Shown: positions 62,547-64,000 of the stretch, piece after piece
Position numbering within the stretch: the stretch's first letter is position 1
How the letters are laid out: the number at the start of each line of letters is the position of its first letter
NCBI GenBank assembly: GCA_035573715.1
Contig: DATLZZ010000002.1
Span: 124,001 to 188,000, forward strand
Reading direction: 5' to 3'
From: JACPRL01 sp035573715
GTDB lineage: Bacteria > Acidobacteriota > Terriglobia > Acidiferrales > 2-02-FULL-67-57
DNA length: 64,000 bases
Translations under genes and position numbers: made by a program
Notes under the pieces: generated by a model
Databases searched by the model: none
Seen by the model: the letters and a program-made list of their open reading frames with translations, nothing else
What the model was told of the DNA's origin: nothing

Positions 62547-63389
62547 TTACTTCGCCGTCCGCTGTCGAATTGCTTCCGCCGTAAATCGCGCTTGCTCTTG
62601 AATTCGCTCCGGCATGCCTTCCGCGCCGCGGGCGTAGAGCTCAACGTCCTCCAGGTCATCCGCTTTGCCAATCAAGTAGAGTGCGCGTAACGCTTCCCAC
62701 ACTTGCGCTTCGTCGGGTGCCAGCAGAACGACTGCGTCGCCGGTTTCGACTTGTTCGCCCTCGCGCTTCAGCCACTGCTGCACGCGCCCCGGCAGCGGCG
62801 ACCGAACTTCTGTTCCTTGCTCGTCGCCTTGCCGAATGCGTCCCAGCAACGATCCAGGGTTCACCGGGTCGTCGGGTCTCAATCGAGGCGCCAGCGTGCC
62901 GGCCGCCGGCGCGCCCACAGCGAAGGGTTGGAGCATGCGGCGAATCTCAGCTCGGCCGGTCGCGTCTCCGAAGCGCACCAGAGCGAGCGCTGCGTTCTGG
63001 CGCACCAGCGGCTCCGGGTCGTTGAGTTGCTCGAGCAGCGCGGCATGGAACTCCGCCGCTTGGTTGTCCTGCCCCATTACCCAGGCGGCGGTGGAGCGAA
63101 TCTCGACGTGTTGGCTCTTCGCCAGCGTCTGCACCTGCGGGTACCAGCGCTTCACGCTCGGATCGCCGGCTTCGATGCGTTGCGCGATCTGGACCAGGGC
63201 GTGCTGCGTCTTGCGCGGATGCTCGGTGTCGACCAGATACCTGCCAGTCTCATCTTCGCTTAGTGGCCGGCCGAACCAGGTGCCGCGCCAGAACAGAAAG
63301 GGAACCAGCACGAACAGCAGCGTGATGAGGATGAGCAGAAAAGGTGGCTTCTTTCGCGGGGCAACCTGGGTTTCGGGAGCTTCGTTCAT
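62547..63389 (-). CDS. Membrane-anchored HEAT-repeat protein with barrel-sandwich domain
   Basis: This 280-aa protein has an N-terminal cytoplasmic stretch, one membrane helix (FLLILITLLFVLVPFLFW), HEAT-type repeats in the middle (STAAWVMGQDNQAAEFHAAL; NDPEPLVRQNAALALVRFGD) and a biotinyl/lipoyl-like domain (EVRSPLPGRVQQWLKREGEQ). The lysine motif EAMKM of biotin carriers is replaced by APDE, so it is not a carrier; it looks more like the adaptor part of a membrane fusion protein. It overlaps the DUF420 gene by one base (TGATG). Confidence 0.7.
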   Translation of the reverse strand: MNEAPETQVAPRKKPPFLLILITLLFVLVPFLFWRGTWFGRPLSEDETGRYLVDTEHPRKTQHALVQIAQRIEAGDPSVKRWYPQVQTLAKSQHVEIRSTAAWVMGQDNQAAEFHAALLEQLNDPEPLVRQNAALALVRFGDATGRAEIRRMLQPFAVGAPAAGTLAPRLRPDDPVNPGSLLGRIRQGDEQGTEVRSPLPGRVQQWLKREGEQVETGDAVVLLAPDEAQVWEALRALYLIGKADDLEDVELYARGAEGMPERIQEQARFTAEAIRQRTAK

Positions 63390-63817
63390 CACGGGGCAGG
63401 GTAGAGATGATACAACATCAGATAGACCACGACGCCGGTGACGCAGACGAAGAGCCAGAGCGGCAGTGTCCAGCGGGCTATGCGCTTGTGGCGGTCGAAG
63501 CGCCCGCGCCAGGCGCGATAGACGGTTGTCAGCGCCAGCGGCACGATGACGACCGCCATGAGGGTGTGCGGAATCAAAATTGAGAAGTAGAGCGTTCGCA
63601 CCCAGCCGGTGCCGGAGAAAGGCGTTGCTCCATGGTGGTAGTGGTAGTAGAGGTAGGAGATGAGGAAAAGCGTTGAGACTAGAAGCGCGCCCACCATGCA
63701 GGCCTTGTGCGCGGTGATGTTGCGCCGCCGGATGAACAGGTAGCCCATCATCAGCAGCACGGCGCTGGTGGCATTGAGCGTGGCGTTGACCGTTGGCAGG
63801 ACAGAGAGGGGAATCAT
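63389..63817 (-). CDS. DUF420 family membrane protein
   Basis: This 142-aa protein has four to five membrane helices with conserved His residues (ITAHKACMVGALL, YYHYHHGATPF, RFDRHKRIARWTL). DUF420 (YozB-like) genes often lie beside cytochrome oxidase or SCO genes, and the histidines suggest metal or haem handling, but the role is unknown. It is between an ABC-2 permease and the HEAT protein in one minus-strand operon. Confidence 0.85.
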   Translation of the reverse strand: MIPLSVLPTVNATLNATSAVLLMMGYLFIRRRNITAHKACMVGALLVSTLFLISYLYYHYHHGATPFSGTGWVRTLYFSILIPHTLMAVVIVPLALTTVYRAWRGRFDRHKRIARWTLPLWLFVCVTGVVVYLMLYHLYPAP

Positions 63818-63826
63818 TCGCGAGGC

Positions 63827-64000
63827 TCAGGCTTCGGCGGCTGGCTGGCCGACCAGCCACAGCGCTGCAAGGAACATAGCCAACGCGAATGCTGCGGTAA
63901 CCGCCAGGGAAACGGCCAGTGGAGGGCCTTCGACGGCGGTCGGCTTCGGCCAGTAGAGAAGCTCGCGCAGCGCCGCCATTCCGTAAGTCAGCGGGTTAAG
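63827..64000 (-). CDS. ABC-2 type transporter permease, C-terminal part (cut by window edge)
   Basis: 58 residues before the window edge, ending in TGA at 63827. The stretch NPLTYGMAALRELLY is the classical end motif of ABC-2 permeases (NPLTY..DALR), followed by a last membrane helix LAVTAAFALAMFLAALWLV. Its start and ATPase partner lie beyond the right edge. It stops about 10 nt before the DUF420 start codon. Confidence 0.8.
   Translation of the reverse strand, partial: LNPLTYGMAALRELLYWPKPTAVEGPPLAVSLAVTAAFALAMFLAALWLVGQPAAEA

Overview
The window is dense, high-GC bacterial chromosome, about 65 protein genes with almost no spacers. Envelope genes (LolA, TolC, TatA/TatC, DegP-like and CtpA-like proteases, type IV pili) show a diderm. 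The combination of an acyl-CoA mutase split into large and small subunits, the ABC/TPR/LolA/pilus gene order and the style of the secreted proteins suggests an uncultured Acidobacteriota. That is inference from gene content; no rRNA gene is present.

Layout. 158-8753: type IV pilus operon pilB-pilT-pilC-pilS-pilR followed by two major-pilin-like genes. A sigma-54 type promoter lies between pilR and the first pilin, and a strong terminator lies between the two pilins. 8830-12111: ABC ATPase, ABC permease, a membrane-anchored helical (TPR-like) protein and a LolA-like protein, all overlapping or abutting. 12112-12615: the only long gene-free stretch, with a perfect palindrome and a 9-bp tandem repeat. 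12616-18720: a second pilus/type II secretion-like inner-membrane machine (PilC2, PilB2, PilM-, PilN-, PilO-, PilP/GspC-like proteins and an atypical pseudopilin) with no secretin in the window.

18745-33344: mostly housekeeping genes: HAD phosphatase, threonine synthase, AlaX-type editing protein, tRNA-Ala(CGC) next to an AT-richer HNH gene, a cupin, CtpA protease, TatA/TatC, a glutaminyl-cyclase-like lipoprotein, nadB, aroB, ubiE/menG, prepilin peptidase pilD and a glycosyltransferase. 33451-37047: surface sugar genes, including the CDP-glucose branch (RfbF, RfbG-like). 37144-39673: hutH, a thioesterase and a Dabb protein.

39707-45895 (minus strand): one acyl-CoA operon. It holds an acyl-CoA mutase large subunit whose two substrate-pocket residues (F98, Q216) match isobutyryl-CoA mutase rather than methylmalonyl-CoA mutase, its B12-binding small subunit, a twice-frameshifted enoyl-CoA hydratase, two thiolase-fold proteins that seem to lack the catalytic Cys and His, and two DUF35 zinc-ribbon/OB-fold proteins.

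46071-64000: TolC, an exonuclease, pyrE, truA, a LeuA-like acyltransferase, M20 peptidase, amidohydrolase, DMT transporter, DegP, a small [2Fe-2S] protein, a YCF48-like protein, a haem operon (hemE-hemH-hemY plus ferredoxin), and a minus-strand set of ABC-2 permease (cut by the right edge), DUF420 protein and a HEAT/barrel-sandwich protein.

Several promoters carry an extended -10 (TGN-TANANT), and some sit so close to the start codon that leaderless mRNAs are likely.
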